A DNA stretch of 64,000 nt from an uncultured Muribaculaceae bacterium (GCA_910589055.1 CAJURN010000017.1:4297-68296); one strand, 5' to 3'. Positions 1 through 8,666 are shown, counted from the stretch's first letter. Notes: generated from the sequence alone by a model not told the origin. Numbers and translations are program-made.

Positions 1-157
1 GCGCCCATGTCAGTGTCATGGGGTAGACCGATGAGATGGTTGTGTTTTCGAGCACGCAGGGTATTCCGGCGGCTTCAAGACGGCCTTTTACGATGGCGGC
101 TTCCTGCTCGGAGGTGAATTCGAGCAGGGCAATCCATGATTCGGTCTGTTGCTTCAT
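1..157 (-). CDS. DUF2007-type putative signal-transducing protein (3' end beyond window)
   Basis: The reading frame opens with ATG at 157 on the minus strand and runs off the window edge, giving about 52 N-terminal residues (MKQQTESWIALLEFTSEQEA onward). The pattern 'aliphatic-E-F-T-S-E-Q-E-A-x-I-V-K-G-R-L-E-A-A-G-I-P' is typical of the small DUF2007 domain, a ferredoxin-like fold of unknown function that often sits beside exporters and other membrane genes in Bacteroidetes. The start lies two bases after the stop of the upstream TolC-family gene, so it is probably the last visible member of the exporter operon. The C-terminus is not visible, so a fusion to another domain cannot be excluded. 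Confidence 0.6.
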   Translation of the reverse strand, partial: MKQQTESWIALLEFTSEQEAAIVKGRLEAAGIPCVLENTTISSVYPMTLTWA

Positions 158-159
158 AA

Positions 160-1458
160 TCAGTTGTTTTTGTTGTAAAATTCGAGTATACGTATGCGCA
201 GGATTGCCTCGTATTTGGCCTGCACGGCCTGGCTGAGAGCCGTCGTGTAGGTTGCTTTCGCCTTGTCAAATTCCGTGGCATTGGCGCGTCCGTAGTTGTA
301 CTTTTCCTGCATGGCTTCGAAAGCAGCCTTGGACGAGGTCACGGCCACCGTCGCGGCCTCTTTCTTTTTCTCGGCTCCCACGGCCTGGGTGTATGCCTGG
401 TTTATGGCTTTGTAAAGACGGTTGCGCGCGTCGTCGAGCTGAAGTTGGGCGCTCAGATGCTGCACCTTGGCCTTGCGCACGGCGTTGCGGGTGGAAAAAG
501 CGTCGAACAATGGCACCGAAAGGGAGAATCCTATCGACTGGGCGAAGTTGTGGCGCATCTGGCTGCCGAAACTTTCGTTGTTGAAGCCCGTTGTCTTGTA
601 GTAGTTCGAGCCTATTCCGGCGTTGAACGACAGGGTGGGGTTGTAGCCTGCCTTGGCTACGGAAATGTATTTGTCGGCGCTCTCGACGCTCAGGCGCGCG
701 GCACGCATGGCATGGTTGTTTTCCAATGCGTTGCTGTATACCTCGTCGGCTGAAAGCAGCGGGAGATTCTGCTCCTCGAGAGGACGGATGTGGAAATCCG
801 AGTCCGAGGGCAGGTTCAGGAGCTGGCTCAGGTCGAGAAGGGCAATTATGCTGTCGTTGGTGGCCGACACTACTGACAGCTCGTCCTGGGCGACCTGTGA
901 CTTAGCCTCGTAGAGGTTAAGCTCCGGAATCTTGCCGAGCTCGAGAAGCGCTTCCTGACGTTTGAGTTCCGAACGGGATATTTCAAGTTGCTCGCGGGCC
1001 ACGGCAAGCATTTCCTGCGTGTAAAGTGCCTGGAGATACTGTGATATGACGTTGAGCGTGACGTCGTCCTTGGCCGATTCAAGTTGCTCCACCATCACGC
1101 GCAGGCCTGCCTTGGCGTAGGACAGGCGGCGTATTGCCGTGAGGCCCTGAAACAGTGGCAGCTGAAGACTTGCTCCGGCCGAAAAAGATTGGGTGTTGCG
1201 GTTGGCGTAAGTGTTGTCGGCGGTGAGACCGCGGCCGAAGTTGAAACTCTCGGACGCGTAGCCCGACACGCGCGGCAGGAAGGCGTCCTTGGCTTCGGTA
1301 ACGTCGAGTTCGCCGGAGTATTTCTGAAGGCTGCGGGAGCGGACGTCGATATTGTGTTCTATCGCGTAGGCCACGCAACTGTCAAGGCTCCATGGCTCTG
1401 TGGCCGATACGGCCACGCAGGCGAATATGGCGATTGCTGATGTGATTATCTTTTTCAT
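160..1458 (-). CDS. TolC family outer membrane efflux protein
   Basis: About 432 residues. A signal peptide (MKKIITSAIAIFACVAVSA) is followed by two outer-membrane-efflux repeats with long alpha-helical stretches (for example around AKDDVTLNVISQYLQALYTQ and ARNRLYKAINQAYTQAVGAE). TolC-family trimers form the outer-membrane duct of tripartite exporters. An ATG four codons further upstream is possible, but the Lys-rich signal peptide start fits better. It follows the adaptor, two permeases and an ATPase on the same strand, so it very likely completes a MacAB-TolC-like pump. The substrate cannot be read from sequence; macrolides, peptides, lipids and siderophore-like molecules are all known for such systems. 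Confidence 0.88.
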   Translation of the reverse strand: MKKIITSAIAIFACVAVSATEPWSLDSCVAYAIEHNIDVRSRSLQKYSGELDVTEAKDAFLPRVSGYASESFNFGRGLTADNTYANRNTQSFSAGASLQLPLFQGLTAIRRLSYAKAGLRVMVEQLESAKDDVTLNVISQYLQALYTQEMLAVAREQLEISRSELKRQEALLELGKIPELNLYEAKSQVAQDELSVVSATNDSIIALLDLSQLLNLPSDSDFHIRPLEEQNLPLLSADEVYSNALENNHAMRAARLSVESADKYISVAKAGYNPTLSFNAGIGSNYYKTTGFNNESFGSQMRHNFAQSIGFSLSVPLFDAFSTRNAVRKAKVQHLSAQLQLDDARNRLYKAINQAYTQAVGAEKKKEAATVAVTSSKAAFEAMQEKYNYGRANATEFDKAKATYTTALSQAVQAKYEAILRIRILEFYNKNN

Positions 1459-1491
1459 ATGATAGGTCATAGATTGAGATTGGTGGAAGAA

Positions 1492-2583
1492 TTAGATTTT
1501 ATCGCCGCGGACCGATGCTGTGGAGTCCACGCCTTCCTTGATTTCGATGCGTATGCCGTCGCTGAGGCCTGTTGTGATGGCGCGGCGGTCGAATTTCTGG
1601 GTGTCAACGCTGTCGGTGAGCACATACACGAAAGTGCTGTCGCCTGTAAATTCGACCACGCTTTCGGGCAGTGTCATCACGTCGGAGGCTCTGTTGAGAC
1701 TCACTGTGGCATTTGCGCTGTATCCGGCACGGAGTTTTCCGACGTTCTCGATGTTGAGGGCGGCTTTGATTTCAAATGTGTTCGCGCCGCTGGTGTCGGT
1801 GCCTTTGGGAGCGATGTATTCGATTACAGCCGACGGAGTGGCCTCGGGCAAAGCTCCGATGGATATTGTCATGGGCATGCCCACTTCGAGCTGGCCTACC
1901 TCGGTCTCGTCAACGTTGCCTCTGAAAATAAGGTTTGTCATGTCGGCCACGGTGGCGATTGTGGTTCCGGCATTGAATGTGTTGGCCTGTATGACGGAGC
2001 TACCGACTTTCACGGGCACGTCAAGCACAAGGCCGGTGATTGTGGCTCGCACCAGGGTGTTGCTCTCGGTGGCGTTGTAGCGCGACACTCCGTCGCGGAC
2101 GATGGCGTAGGAGTCGTTGGCGGCGTCGAGTTCGAGCACGGCCTGGTCGTAGGTCTTCTTCGCATCTTCGTATTCCTCGCGGGAGATAACCTTGCGGCCG
2201 TAGAGGGCTTCGCTGCGTTCGAGTTTCAGACGCGCGTCCTCAAGGTTTATCGAAGCCACGCTCACGCGGTTCTGTGCCGACGACAGGGACGATGCCTCGG
2301 GGATGACCTTGATTTTGGCGATGATGTCGCCTTCGTGTACCATGTCGCCCGGATCGACGGCGATTTCGGTGATGATGCCTGAAATCTGCGGTTTGATTTC
2401 GATTTCGTCGCGAGGTTCGATTTTGCCGGTGAGTACGGTTGTGCGCTCAATGCTCGCACGCTCGGGGTTGACGATGGCATACTTGACTTCGTCGGGTTGC
2501 GACTTGATGTAAAGATACACGAAGGTGCCCACGAAAACGGCGGCTATAAGTACCCAGAGAAATATTTTGAAGAACTTTTTCAT
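1492..2583 (-). CDS. HlyD/MacA-type periplasmic adaptor subunit
   Basis: 363 residues. One N-terminal membrane anchor (about residues 5-26) is followed by a lipoyl/biotinyl half-motif (EIKPQISGIITEIAVDPGD), a coiled-coil hairpin (about 100-160, SSAQNRVSVASINLEDARLK) and the second lipoyl half (VRATITGLVLDVPVKVGS), then beta-barrel and membrane-proximal domains. This is the order of RND/ABC membrane-fusion proteins of the MacA group. It should bridge the inner-membrane permease to the TolC-like duct encoded next. It lies 45 bp after the second permease and 33 bp before the outer-membrane gene, consistent with one operon. Confidence 0.9.
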   Translation of the reverse strand: MKKFFKIFLWVLIAAVFVGTFVYLYIKSQPDEVKYAIVNPERASIERTTVLTGKIEPRDEIEIKPQISGIITEIAVDPGDMVHEGDIIAKIKVIPEASSLSSAQNRVSVASINLEDARLKLERSEALYGRKVISREEYEDAKKTYDQAVLELDAANDSYAIVRDGVSRYNATESNTLVRATITGLVLDVPVKVGSSVIQANTFNAGTTIATVADMTNLIFRGNVDETEVGQLEVGMPMTISIGALPEATPSAVIEYIAPKGTDTSGANTFEIKAALNIENVGKLRAGYSANATVSLNRASDVMTLPESVVEFTGDSTFVYVLTDSVDTQKFDRRAITTGLSDGIRIEIKEGVDSTASVRGDKI

Positions 2584-2628
2584 AAGATATGTGATGTTTT
2601 GATATTTACTGAATAAGGTTGATGAAAA

Positions 2629-3879
2629 TTATTTGTCGCGCATGGCCTCGACGGGCTTTATCTTCATTGCCTTGAAGGCCGGAAGCAGTCCTGCGGCGGT
2701 GCCGAGCACGAGGAAGGTCGCGAGAATTGCAATGGCGGTGTTGAAATCGGTCTGGAAGCCCGGCATGCCGTGCTTGGGGTCGGCTGCCACCATGTCGGCG
2801 ATGCCGAGGACAAGCGTGGCGAAACATACTCCGCCTATCCCGGAAATAGTCGTGAGGACGATGCTTTCCGAAAGAATCTGCACGATGATGTCCAGTGGCT
2901 TGGCTCCGATTGCCCGGCGGATACCGATTTCCTGTGTGCGCTCCTTTACGATAATCCACATGATATTGCCCACTCCGATTACCCCGGCCATCAGTGAGCC
3001 TGCGCCCACAAACAGCGCGAGCAGGCTGAGTCCCAGGAACAGCTTGTCGACAATTTCAAAGTTTTCCGACACATCCATGAAGCCTATCGCACGCTCGTCT
3101 TTGGGGTTCAGAGGGTGGTTGCTGCAGATGGCTCTGCGGATGAAAGGCTCGTTGTCTTTCGGGGTGTGTCCGGGCAGGGAGGTGAATATGATGTAATGGA
3201 CTGTGGTGCCCTGGTTGAAGGCGCGGCGCATGGTCGTGGATGGAAGCATGAAACTGTCGTCGATGCGTCCGCCGAACGACGCGTCGCCTTTCTGTCCGGC
3301 CACTCCTACTATCAGGAAGTGGATCCCGTTGAGAGATACGCGTTTGCCGACGGGCGATTCGTTGCCGAATATTTCCCCCGCGATATTCTTGCCTATGATG
3401 GCTACCTTGCGGTGGTTTCGCACGTCGGAGTCGTTAATCAGGCGCCCTTCGTACACAATGGGAATCATGATTTTGGAGTACTCGCTTTCAACGCCCATCG
3501 AATATGCCGATTTGCTTCGGTCGTTGTACACGGCTGTAACCCGCGCACCGTTGATAGGGGTGGAGTATTCCATGTAGGGCGACACGCGGCGTATGTTTGC
3601 CAGGTCCTGTTCGGTCAGGTCCCAGCTCATGCCTTTGTTGTAGCCGAGGTAGGGCATGCTCGTAGTTCCGGGGAAGACGCCTCCGGAATTGGTGGCGAAT
3701 CCGGCGAACTGACGGCGCATGATGCCTTCGAGTCCGTGGGCGCCGCCCCAGAGCATCGTGAGCATGGCTGTGCCCCAGAAAATGCCGAAGGCGGTGAGGA
3801 AGGTGCGCGTCTTGTTGCGCGCCAGTGTGGCGCCTATCTCGCGCCAGTTTTCTATGTCGAAAAATGAATTGCGTAACAT
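2629..3879 (-). CDS. MacB-like ABC transporter permease (FtsX domain), second copy
   Basis: 416 residues with the MacB topology: a first transmembrane segment near residues 25-45 (TFLTAFGIFWGTAMLTMLWG), a large periplasmic MacB_PCD domain, then three C-terminal helices of the FtsX domain ending in the conserved cytoplasmic LLPAFKAMKIKPVEAMRDK. The motif ERTQEIGIRRAIGAKP between the last helices is the usual coupling-helix signature. There is no fused ATPase, so the ATP-binding subunit is the separate protein at 5105-5782. It is a paralogue of the neighbouring permease, and the two probably pair as a heterodimer. Such mechanotransmission systems act on periplasmic rather than cytoplasmic substrates (family knowledge). 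Confidence 0.9.
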   Translation of the reverse strand: MLRNSFFDIENWREIGATLARNKTRTFLTAFGIFWGTAMLTMLWGGAHGLEGIMRRQFAGFATNSGGVFPGTTSMPYLGYNKGMSWDLTEQDLANIRRVSPYMEYSTPINGARVTAVYNDRSKSAYSMGVESEYSKIMIPIVYEGRLINDSDVRNHRKVAIIGKNIAGEIFGNESPVGKRVSLNGIHFLIVGVAGQKGDASFGGRIDDSFMLPSTTMRRAFNQGTTVHYIIFTSLPGHTPKDNEPFIRRAICSNHPLNPKDERAIGFMDVSENFEIVDKLFLGLSLLALFVGAGSLMAGVIGVGNIMWIIVKERTQEIGIRRAIGAKPLDIIVQILSESIVLTTISGIGGVCFATLVLGIADMVAADPKHGMPGFQTDFNTAIAILATFLVLGTAAGLLPAFKAMKIKPVEAMRDK

Positions 3880-3897
3880 AATCTTTCCCTCCTGGTG

Positions 3898-5112
3898 CTA
3901 TTCGTCGCGCAAGGCTTCGACGGGTTTAACTTTTGTCGCTTTCATGGCAGGGAACAGTCCGGCGAGACTTCCGGCGATTATGAGGGCGAGCGTTACCTTT
4001 ATGGCGATGTCAAGGTCAACGATAGCACCTTTCATTTCTTCAAACATCGACGTGATTATCTCCAGGGTTATCATGCCCATGACTACACCGATATAGCCGA
4101 AAAGCGTCGTGATGGCTATGCTCTCGGCCACAACCTGGGTGAGGATGGAGCGCGGTTTGGCTCCGATTGCGCGCCGGATGCCTATCTCGTGGGTGCGTTC
4201 GCGCACCGACACAAACATTATGTTGCTCACCCCCACAATGCCCGAGAGTAGCGTGAATATGCCTATCACCCACATGGCGAGGTCGAGATAGCCAAGGGCG
4301 GCCTTGTTGGTGAGGTAGTTTGTGAACTGGTTGATAATCCAGACAGCACCCCTGTCGTCGGGAGCGAAATTATTATGGTTTTTAGCGATACTCTCACGCG
4401 CTTTTGCCTCGGCGTTCTCGCCGTCCTGTTCGGTTTTCAATCCATCCATGACTACTTCGAGCATGTAGGCGCGGTCGTCGTTGCCGGTTATGGATTTCAG
4501 GGTGGTGTAGGGCGCATAGCTCTGCGAGCGCCAAGGGTGGGAGTAGACTCCGACCACAGTCCATGCCAGACCCATCGAGCGGACGGTCTTGCCCACGGCA
4601 TCCTTGTCGTCGCCGAAAAGCAGGCGCGCGTTTTTCTCATGTATTATCATCACGCGGCGGCATGCCTGAATGTCGCGCTCGTTGATGAAACGGCCTGATT
4701 TCAGTGTTAGGTTGTTGCCCTTTAACACCCTTGGATACACAGCTTTGAAGCCGTTGGTGAGGGCATCACGCTCAGTCGATATTTTGGCTGTGTCAACCGA
4801 GGCAAAAGCTGCCACGGAACTTACCTGCCGGGGATTGTCGTGCTTGATTACGGCCATATCGGAGGTTTTGAGTGTGATTCTACGACCTTCCTTGTAGCCC
4901 TTGTGTGGCTTGCTTGTGTAGCCGCCCAATACGGTGAGGACGTTTGTGTCGTCGGCGCTCACATTGCTCTCGAAGTTGTCTCTGACTCCTCGCGAGGCTC
5001 CGAGCAGGATGATGAGCATGAATATACCCCATGCCACGGCTATGCCTGTGAGGGCGGTGCGCAGTTTGTTGTTGCGCATCGTCTGCCCTATTTCTATCAG
5101 CAGGTCAAACAT
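3898..5112 (-). CDS. MacB-like ABC transporter permease (FtsX domain), first copy
   Basis: About 404 residues, starting MFDLLIEIGQTMRNNKLRTA. The chosen ATG (5110-5112) overlaps the ATPase stop by 8 bases; longer readings extend into the ATPase gene and lack support. One N-terminal membrane helix, a periplasmic MacB_PCD domain and three C-terminal helices are visible, with the coupling motif RERTHEIGIRRAIGAKPRSI and the ending LFPAMKATKVKPVEALRDE. It is similar to the following gene and very probably forms a heteromeric permease with it. The overlap with the ATPase gene suggests translational coupling. Confidence 0.9.
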   Translation of the reverse strand: MFDLLIEIGQTMRNNKLRTALTGIAVAWGIFMLIILLGASRGVRDNFESNVSADDTNVLTVLGGYTSKPHKGYKEGRRITLKTSDMAVIKHDNPRQVSSVAAFASVDTAKISTERDALTNGFKAVYPRVLKGNNLTLKSGRFINERDIQACRRVMIIHEKNARLLFGDDKDAVGKTVRSMGLAWTVVGVYSHPWRSQSYAPYTTLKSITGNDDRAYMLEVVMDGLKTEQDGENAEAKARESIAKNHNNFAPDDRGAVWIINQFTNYLTNKAALGYLDLAMWVIGIFTLLSGIVGVSNIMFVSVRERTHEIGIRRAIGAKPRSILTQVVAESIAITTLFGYIGVVMGMITLEIITSMFEEMKGAIVDLDIAIKVTLALIIAGSLAGLFPAMKATKVKPVEALRDE

Positions 5113-5782
5113 GGCTCGGGGCAGGCTCGATACGTCCGTCGGAGATGCGGATAATGCGGTTGGTGGCCGCACCCACTCCGGGGTCGTGTGTCACAATGAT
5201 AACTGTCATGCCGTCGGCATTGAGAGTGCGGAACACTTCCATCACTTCCTTCGACGTCTTGGAGTCGAGGGCGCCCGTGGGCTCGTCGGCAAGAATGATT
5301 GACGGATTCGTCACAAGCGCCCGTGCGATAGCCACACGTTGCTTCTGACCGCCGGACAGCTCTCCCGGCAGATGGTGGGCGCGGTCGGCCAGTCCCATGC
5401 GCTCGAGCTGTTCCATCGCCATGGCGTTGCGCTTGCGGCGCGACACTCCCTGATAGAACAGCGGAAGAGCCACATTCTCAAGGGCGTTCTTGTAGCTGAT
5501 AAGGTTGAACGATTGGAAAACGAAGCCTATCATGCGGTTGCGCAGTTCGGCGGCCTTGTTCTCGCCGAGGTTCTTGATGAGTACCCCGTCGAGGAGGTAT
5601 TCTCCGCTGTCGTAGTTGTCGAGAATACCGAGGATGTTGAGTAAAGTAGACTTTCCCGAGCCTGACGCGCCCATAATCGACACCAATTCTCCCCGCTCGA
5701 TCTCAAGGTTGATGTCCTTGAGCACGTGCAGGGGCACTATGCCGGGGTAGGTCTTGTTTACGTCCTTTAATGTGAAGATCAT
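5105..5782 (-). CDS. ABC transporter ATP-binding protein, MacB/LolD group
   Basis: 225 residues. Walker A is GASGSGKST (about residues 38-46), the ABC signature is LSGGQKQRVAIARAL, Walker B is IILADEPTGALD, and the H-loop is VIIVTHDP. The sequence has the LolD/MacB hallmark LNILGILDNYDSGEYLLDG. It powers the two permeases encoded directly downstream, the first of which starts inside its last codons. It is the first gene of a probable six-gene exporter operon. No clear TAnnTTTG promoter was found in the roughly 100 bases upstream. Confidence 0.93.
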   Translation of the reverse strand: MIFTLKDVNKTYPGIVPLHVLKDINLEIERGELVSIMGASGSGKSTLLNILGILDNYDSGEYLLDGVLIKNLGENKAAELRNRMIGFVFQSFNLISYKNALENVALPLFYQGVSRRKRNAMAMEQLERMGLADRAHHLPGELSGGQKQRVAIARALVTNPSIILADEPTGALDSKTSKEVMEVFRTLNADGMTVIIVTHDPGVGAATNRIIRISDGRIEPAPSHV

Positions 5783-5899
5783 ATACGCAGTTTATAAATT
5801 GTAGATTATTGGCTTAGTTTGATACGTTGGTTTGTGATATTTGACGCGGTATGTTCAGGAAAAATTACACGTCTATATTAAAATTATGTTAAAAAATAA

Positions 5900-5933
5900 G
5901 CGGAATCCCCCTCCTTTTAAAAGGGAATTCCGC
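5900..5933 (-). terminator. Rho-independent terminator of the 55-residue membrane protein gene
   Basis: On the minus strand GCGGAATTCCC pairs with GGGATTCCGC across a short loop (one-base bulge), followed by TTATTTTTT. It lies 22 bases past the stop at 5956. Confidence 0.75.
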
Positions 5934-5955
5934 CTGTCGCAATGAAAGATTTGTG

Positions 5956-6123
5956 TTATTTCTTTATATAGCGTCCGGTGGCGAAAGCGGCTGCGGCCAC
6001 TACACCGAGTCCGGCGATTATGATTTTATAGAGGCGTTCGCGCTTCTCGTGGCGCTGGATGCTGCGTTCAATCTGACCGAGAACGGCAAGTTCACGTTCG
6101 TCCTTGTTCTTTAAAAGAGCCAT
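5956..6123 (-). CDS. Small single-pass membrane protein, 55 residues
   Basis: ATG at 6121-6123 on the minus strand opens a 55-residue frame ending in TAA at 5956-5958. The first 32 residues are charged and amphipathic (MALLKNKDERELAVLGQIER, then SIQRHEKRER). They are followed by one hydrophobic helix (about residues 33-49, KIIIAGLGVVAAAAFATG) and a basic end RYIKK. A good terminator follows. The layout suggests a short inner-membrane protein with a cytoplasmic helical domain. I do not recognise a family. Codon use matches the neighbours, and the frame, stop and terminator together support a real gene. It stands alone between the exporter operon and the divergent SulP gene. Confidence 0.65.
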   Translation of the reverse strand: MALLKNKDERELAVLGQIERSIQRHEKRERLYKIIIAGLGVVAAAAFATGRYIKK

Positions 6124-6124
6124 A

Positions 6125-6166
6125 GTTATAAGTTTTAAGAGTTCGTATTAGTATTTCACTTATAAC
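6125..6166. repeat. 8-bp inverted repeat upstream of the small membrane protein gene
   Basis: GTTATAAG at 6125-6132 is mirrored by CTTATAAC at 6159-6166, immediately upstream of the start codon at 6123. It could be an operator or a leader hairpin; function unknown. Confidence 0.35.
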
Positions 6167-6296
6167 ACCCCACACCCCGAAAAAGTTCCTGCCGCGCAAG
6201 CTGATTTGCATAGAAAAGAACTTTTGCAAAATATTCTATTATCTTCACTTTTTTAACTTTTTTCACCTTTTCACCCGATTTCTCACTCATTATTAC

Positions 6297-6304
6297 TATC
6301 TTTG
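6297..6304 (+). promoter_or_regulatory. Probable -7 box for the SulP gene
   Basis: TATCTTTG fits the Bacteroidetes TAnnTTTG element. It lies 75 bases before the chosen ATG. No exact TTTG was found at -33. Confidence 0.5.
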
Positions 6305-6378
6305 CAAAAAATTTCAGGTTTTAACATTTATTGGCCGGAGAGTCCGGCCTGAGGTACAATTTTTTTACAGATAATATT

Positions 6379-8088
6379 ATGGATATATTGTCTTCAATCG
6401 ACTTCAGACCAAAGTTGTTCAGCGCATTGCGCCATTACAACATGAACCGTCTGAAGGAGGATGTCACGGCGGGAGTCGTCGTAGGCATTGTGGCCCTGCC
6501 GCTTGCAATCGCGTTTGGTATCGCTTCGGGCGTGAGCCCCACAATCGGTCTTGTCACCGCCATCATCGGTGGATTCATGGTCTCCTTTTTCGGAGGCAAC
6601 AGCGTGCAGATCGGCGGCCCCACGGGTGCTTTCATCGTTATTGTATACAACATCATCGCCCAGTTCGGCCTTCACGGACTTGCCATTGCAACGTTCATGG
6701 CCGGTGTGATTCTGATTCTGCTCGGACTTTTCAGGCTCGGCACCATCATCAAGTTTATCCCTTATCCTATCGTGGTTGGATTTACGGCCGGTATCGCCCT
6801 GACAATCTTCTCCACACAGATTAATGATTTCTTCGGCCTCGGTCTTCGCGACATTCCGGGCCAGTTCATTCCCAAATGGGGCGTGTACTTCCGTAATTTC
6901 GGTAATATTTCCCTGCCTACCTTGCTGACGGCCCTTGTGGCGCTTGCAATCATCGTGCTCACCCCCAAGGTGTCCAAGAAACTCCCGGGCGCTCTTTTGG
7001 CTATTATACTTGTGACCTCAGGGTCATATCTGCTTGGAGAATACTGCCCTGAGTGGTATTCTGTCGAGACCATCGGCGACCGCTTCGGCACTATGGCTAC
7101 CGATATTCCCGCTCCTCACGGCTTCACCCTCAATATGGCGACCATCAACATGCTTCTGCCCTCGGCCTTCACAATCGCCGTGCTCGGAGCTATCGAGTCG
7201 CTTCTTTCGGCCACGGTTGCCGACGGTGTAACCGGCTCCAAGACCAACAGCAACACCGAACTTATCGGTCAGGGTATCGCCAACGTGACCGTGCCGTTCT
7301 TCGGCGGCATACCTGTCACCGGTGCCATCGCCCGCACAATGACGAATATCACCAACGGCGGACGCACCCCCGTTGCCGGTATCGTGCATGCGCTCGTGCT
7401 GCTGCTCATATTCCTTTTCCTGATGCCGCTTATCAATTATGTGCCGCTGGCATGTCTTGCCGCCGTGCTGATGGTAGTATCTTATAATATGAGTGGGTGG
7501 CGCACGATTGTGGGAATTTTCCATGCTCCCAAGAGCGATATTTCGGTGCTCGTCGTAACATTCCTTCTCACCGTGATTTTCGACCTCACGATTGCTATTG
7601 AAATCGGCCTTCTGCTCGCAGTGGTGCTGTTTATGCAGCGTGTGATGCAGAACACCGAAATCAAGGTCTACTCCGAACAGCTCGACGTGGCCGAGGGTAC
7701 CGACCTGAGCCAGCATGAGGTGCTCAACGTAGCCAAGGGTGTGAGCGTGTATGAGATTGACGGCCCGTTCTTCTTCGGTATCGCTACCAAGTTCGACGAA
7801 ATGATGCGTAGCACACTCACCGAAAAACCGCTCGTGCGTATTATCCGCATGCGAAAAGTCTCGTTTATCGACGCAACCGGCCTGCACAACCTTGAAATCC
7901 TTATCAAGTCGTCGCAGAACGAGGGCATCCACGTTGTGCTTTCGGGTGTGAAACCCAAAGTGCGTCAGGTGCTTGAACATGCCGGAATCGACACGCTCAT
8001 CGGCGCCGACCATATTTGCGACCATATCAACAAGGCCGTTGTAATGGCTAATCTCATAGCCGCCGACATCAAGGGTCGTCGCCGCTGA
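6379..8088 (+). CDS. SulP family anion transporter with STAS domain
   Basis: About 569 residues from ATG 6379 (MDILSSIDFRPKLFSALRHY). An upstream TTG in the same frame is not favoured. About 10-14 membrane helices begin with the SulP hallmark VVGIVALPLAIAFGIASGV and the conserved IGGPTGAFIV. The C-terminal STAS domain spans about residues 445-560 and includes RIIRMRKVSFIDATGLHNLE, whose D-A-T-G segment sits at the usual STAS phospho-serine position. SulP proteins import sulfate, bicarbonate or C4-dicarboxylates, usually Na+ or H+ coupled; which anion applies here cannot be told. It is monocistronic or followed only by the small lipoprotein gene, which has its own promoter. Confidence 0.93.
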   Translation: MDILSSIDFRPKLFSALRHYNMNRLKEDVTAGVVVGIVALPLAIAFGIASGVSPTIGLVTAIIGGFMVSFFGGNSVQIGGPTGAFIVIVYNIIAQFGLHGLAIATFMAGVILILLGLFRLGTIIKFIPYPIVVGFTAGIALTIFSTQINDFFGLGLRDIPGQFIPKWGVYFRNFGNISLPTLLTALVALAIIVLTPKVSKKLPGALLAIILVTSGSYLLGEYCPEWYSVETIGDRFGTMATDIPAPHGFTLNMATINMLLPSAFTIAVLGAIESLLSATVADGVTGSKTNSNTELIGQGIANVTVPFFGGIPVTGAIARTMTNITNGGRTPVAGIVHALVLLLIFLFLMPLINYVPLACLAAVLMVVSYNMSGWRTIVGIFHAPKSDISVLVVTFLLTVIFDLTIAIEIGLLLAVVLFMQRVMQNTEIKVYSEQLDVAEGTDLSQHEVLNVAKGVSVYEIDGPFFFGIATKFDEMMRSTLTEKPLVRIIRMRKVSFIDATGLHNLEILIKSSQNEGIHVVLSGVKPKVRQVLEHAGIDTLIGADHICDHINKAVVMANLIAADIKGRRR

Positions 8089-8155
8089 AAAGGTAGTGGA
8101 TGCTTACAAAGTGTTAAAAAAACTCGCTCGCATGAAAAAAAGAGTCAATAAATGC

Positions 8156-8185
8156 TTTGTGTTCCAAAAAAATGCTCTACCTTTG
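8156..8185 (+). promoter_or_regulatory. Promoter of the small acidic lipoprotein gene
   Basis: TTTG at 8156-8159, an 18-bp spacer, then TACCTTTG at 8178-8185, close to the Bacteroidetes consensus. The start codon follows about 50 bases later. Confidence 0.7.
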
Positions 8186-8236
8186 TACCGTTTTTGAAGC
8201 AAACAATATTGTTTTATTACTTTAATCAAAAAGAAA

Positions 8237-8449
8237 ATGAAAAAGTTAGTTTTATTACTCGCTGTTGTTTTCAGCGCATCACTCTTCTCTTGCACTCCCA
8301 AGGCTGAAAACGCTGAAGCTACTGAAGTAGAAGCAACTGAAGCAGAAGCTCCCGTAGAAGAAGCTGTTGTTGCTGAAGCTGATTCTGTTCTCAACGACTC
8401 TACAGTTGTTGTTGAAGAAGTTGCTGTTGCTGAAGAAGCTGCCAACTAA
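8237..8449 (+). CDS. Small acidic Ala/Glu/Val-rich lipoprotein
   Basis: 70 residues. MKKLVLLLAVVFSASLFSC is a lipoprotein signal with the lipobox LFSC (Cys19). The mature part is almost entirely Ala, Glu, Val and Thr (EATEVEATEAEAPVEEAVVA), strongly acidic and low in complexity. It has its own promoter and a terminator, so it is a monocistronic, probably well expressed gene. No domain is recognisable. Short acidic lipoproteins of this type are common and uncharacterised in Bacteroidales; a role in the envelope or as a charged surface layer is only a guess. Confidence 0.75.
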   Translation: MKKLVLLLAVVFSASLFSCTPKAENAEATEVEATEAEAPVEEAVVAEADSVLNDSTVVVEEVAVAEEAAN

Positions 8450-8472
8450 TTAGCAGACACACAAAAAAACAA

Positions 8473-8515
8473 GAAGAGGTCGTTCACCCGGTGAATGGCT
8501 TCTTTTCGTTTTTTT
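8473..8515 (+). terminator. Terminator after the acidic lipoprotein gene
   Basis: An imperfect hairpin centred on TTCACCCGGTGAA with flanking AAGAGG/CTTCTT pairing, followed by a T-rich tract (TTTTCGTTTTTTT). Confidence 0.75.
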
Positions 8516-8579
8516 ATGGGGGGGTGAGATAAGATTTGGGTACGGAATATCCTATTAACTAAGTGAATCAAATTAATGC

Positions 8580-8646
8580 GCGTTCGGAGAACGCCGATTT
8601 AGCAATAACCACGTACACCGGAGCCCTGTGGCGGAGGTGTGCGTGG
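8580..8646. repeat. REP-like repeat copy 1 (modules A1 and B)
   Basis: Module A1 (8580-8594, GCGTTCGGAGAACGC) and module B (8609-8646, a 38-bp imperfect palindrome beginning CCACGTACACCGG and ending GGTGTGCGTGG) are joined by a linker. The same unit recurs inverted at 9327-9394; module B there matches in 37 of 38 positions. The two copies bracket the transposase gene. Confidence 0.8.
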
Positions 8647-8666
8647 TAAGGATACTCTCAACTCAT

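Noticed and set aside
6331..6378. N-terminal extension of the SulP protein from a TTG codon
   Set aside because: The ATG at 6379 gives the normal family N-terminus; the extension is not conserved in character.
7024..8025. 333-codon open frame on the minus strand opposite the SulP gene
   Set aside because: His-rich, low-plausibility composition produced by codon bias of the SulP gene; no recognisable domain.
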